From: Phorcus lineatus | Lineage: Eukaryota; Mollusca; Gastropoda; Trochida; Trochidae | NCBI GenBank assembly: GCA_921293015.1 | Contig: OV121087.1 | Location: 36,129,235-36,193,234, forward strand | Direction of reading: 5' to 3' | DNA length: 64,000 nucleotides | Shown here: one piece after another, positions 62,328 through 64,000 of the stretch | Position numbering within the stretch: position 1 is the stretch's first letter | How the letters are laid out: each line of letters begins with the position of its first letter | The notes under the pieces: generated by a model | Databases searched by the model: none | Seen by the model: the letters and a program-made list of their open reading frames with translations, nothing else | Told to the model about the DNA's origin: nothing | Position numbers and translations under genes: made by a program

Positions 62328-62500
62328 AAGCTTATACTTAAATCACTTAGGATTCATCTTCTGGTTGCTTAAGTTGAATAATTGTAGGTAGCGCTTTGAG
62401 CATGTTTTAGGACGTGGAAAAGGCGCCATATAAATATCCACATTATCATTACTATTATAATAAATGAATTTTTTCTGATTTGTCAAACAAGCATCTTCCC
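62328..62500 (+). other. 3' flank of the pogo-type gene with a SINE-borne AATAAA
   Basis: After the stop comes about 57 bases of unique DNA, then a plus-strand 3' fragment of SINE family B (62385-62463; tagcgctttgagcatg and ggcgccatataaatatccac). AATAAA at 62459-62464 in the SINE tail is the nearest poly(A) signal I can see. Confidence 0.5.
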
Positions 62501-62930
62501 CAGCACGGCATTAAGTGGCACCAGTGTCGACCAATTGTTAATTTTAACCTTGCTGCCAATCCGACCGGCAAAAAGTTTATTTCTCATTGGACTATCAACA
62601 TCTTGTATAACTAGCAAAGAAAAGTAGGTAAAATGCGGCAAGGCCTATCTTAGCAATTCATTCGGGCTAGCAAAAGTATAGGCCATGTGTGGGAACATGT
62701 CAAACAAGATCTGATCTCATTTAGCATTTTACACCAAATTTGAATTAAATAACCATAAGTAATTTAATTCTTAGGAGAATACTAAATGGCTCAGTTTGTT
62801 ATCCCACTGGTAGATAATAACTTGGGATAAAGTCCTACCCCTGGACGCTATTACACAATTTCAGGCCTCTCCCCCACTTTTTTTAATGCATGGTGGACCT
62901 TCCCCTCTTTGTTAAAACCTGGCTGCAACA

Positions 62931-63400
62931 AGGGGTGTAACAATATATCGAACTATCGATGCATCACAAAAGTTATCCTTGCAATAGTACTCTATCGAAA
63001 GGGAACCTGAAAACACTATTGATATATCAATAGGTAAACTATTGATACTATCGAAAGTGTTATTTTTCCTGGATTAGTTATATTCTTATTGACTTTTCCA
63101 AATATTTCAAGCATGTTTATTTGAATTCATTTAACTTCATGATGTTAAAGATGAGAAATTTTCTTTTAGAGTTGATAACCCTGGTTGCAAGACTGGAAGA
63201 TGGCTGAAATCTGTTTCATCAATCAGATTATCCTCATGAAATCTTTGGAAATCGCAGCATAAATACATTTTTGTTTGGATCTAAAACTATTGCAATAGCA
63301 ATTGCAAAAGTGGGTCACAATAGTGTATTGCTATTGCAATAGTAGACTGCAATAGTCTATTCCTATCGCAATAGTTCAATTAGGCCAATAGTCACCCCTA
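62931..63400. mobile_element. hAT-like non-autonomous element
   Basis: Starts aggggtgtaacaatatatcg and ends caatagtcacccct; flanks gctgcaaca (62922-62930) and gctgccaca (63401-63409) are a near-perfect target duplication of 8-9 bases, as hAT elements make. The interior has many ctattgcaatag words and no open frame. Confidence 0.65.
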
Positions 63401-63514
63401 GCTGCCACATTGAAATTTTCTCAATATACTTTTCTAAAAAGCATCTAAAATAAAAACTAAATTTCAGTGACTTTAGGTTGAAACTGAAAAAGCCAAGTCA
63501 TCATACTGTCGATA

Positions 63515-63998
63515 CAACAATCAGGTAGAATAAGATACAATCGCTCAGAACTAACAAAGAAATATCATTTCAAGAGGCGTCTGTTTGCTCGAGTTGAAAT
63601 CAAGAAAATTGATGAGTTATTGACCTTGTCACAATAATGGGCCACTCCTTGAAAAACTATTTAATAAATATCTTCTCATAAATGAAAAGCCAAAGAAAAT
63701 AAACACATTCAGTAATGACTTCTTTGAAAGTTATGTTAATTTTGTGTTCTTGGGTTCCACTATAGGAAACAAAAGGGTTTCAACCCTGTTAACTATTAAG
63801 GTCTTTCACTTCTGAGCTACAAGGCAATGGTGAAATCTTGTTTTTAAAAACTCCATTGCTAATGGGGAAATTCAATTATATGTATTGTAACTTGCATGAA
63901 ATATATAAAATTTTGACATACTAAAGAGTTAATTGCATTTTGTTCAATGTATATTTAGATTTAAAAAAGATGAAATTTCATTAATTTTAGGATGGAAC
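63515..63998 (+). repeat. paralogue of the intron end before the pogo exon
   Basis: Aligns along its length with 60450-60899. Shared words in order are tctgttt and gagttgaaat, aatgaaaagcca, caaccctgt, gaaatcttgttttta or aaaatcttgttttta, and finally a cattaattttag or cattcattttag acceptor. The copy ends at 63990-63999, where an exon starting gatggaactg may begin. This suggests a tandem duplicate of the last exon just beyond the window. Confidence 0.65.
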
Positions 63999-64000
63999 TG

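Overview
The window is AT-rich, gene-poor animal DNA and most likely comes from a mollusc, perhaps a gastropod. The grounds are tRNA-derived SINEs with a 3' core that I associate with molluscs (heads around 12430-12611, core at 12640-12720 and 58361-58430), many short TTAA-bounded DNA transposons, and THAP, P2X7-ballast and pogo-type transposase sequences. No search was possible, so the host is an inference. Boundaries of diverged repeats are by eye.

Layout. (1) 1-18640 is an old array of diverged non-coding duplications: the same modules recur in roughly the same order every 4-5 kb, with two more distant copies near 25.5 and 26.1 kb and no shared reading frame. Later insertions sit in it (a 122 bp MITE at 10122, a SINE cluster at 12427, a TTAA MITE at 18119). 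(2) 18.6-33.1 kb is mostly unrecognised sequence with TTAA MITEs, a Tc1/mariner transposase remnant (30040-30330, minus), an LTR-like fossil (27073-27650) and SINE pieces. (3) 33.15-40.04 kb and 40.4-51.3 kb are two copies of one ancestral segment of about 7 kb. Comparing them gives empty sites, so several insertions can be ordered in time. (4) 51.3-56.0 kb holds more MITEs, a mosaic pentanucleotide repeat and a Penelope-like tail. (5) 56.4-62.3 kb carries the only intact long gene: a pogo/Tigger-family transposase-like protein of about 480 residues, apparently with a 15-base first exon and an intron of about 4.5 kb. The DNA leading into its second exon is repeated just before the window ends.

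The most interesting object is the TTAA-flanked element at 42813-47100. It has terminal inverted repeats and carries two convergent, decayed genes: a THAP zinc-finger gene entering from the left end and, from the right end, a gene with the cysteine-rich first half of the P2X7 C-terminal 'ballast' domain. Both ends share an inverted promoter-like block with a CRE-type site. TTAA duplications plus a THAP domain are the hallmark of Kolobok transposons; the ballast-domain passenger is the part I would look at first. At least four short non-autonomous families here also use TTAA targets and have ends beginning with AG, so one machinery may have moved much of the accessory DNA in this window.
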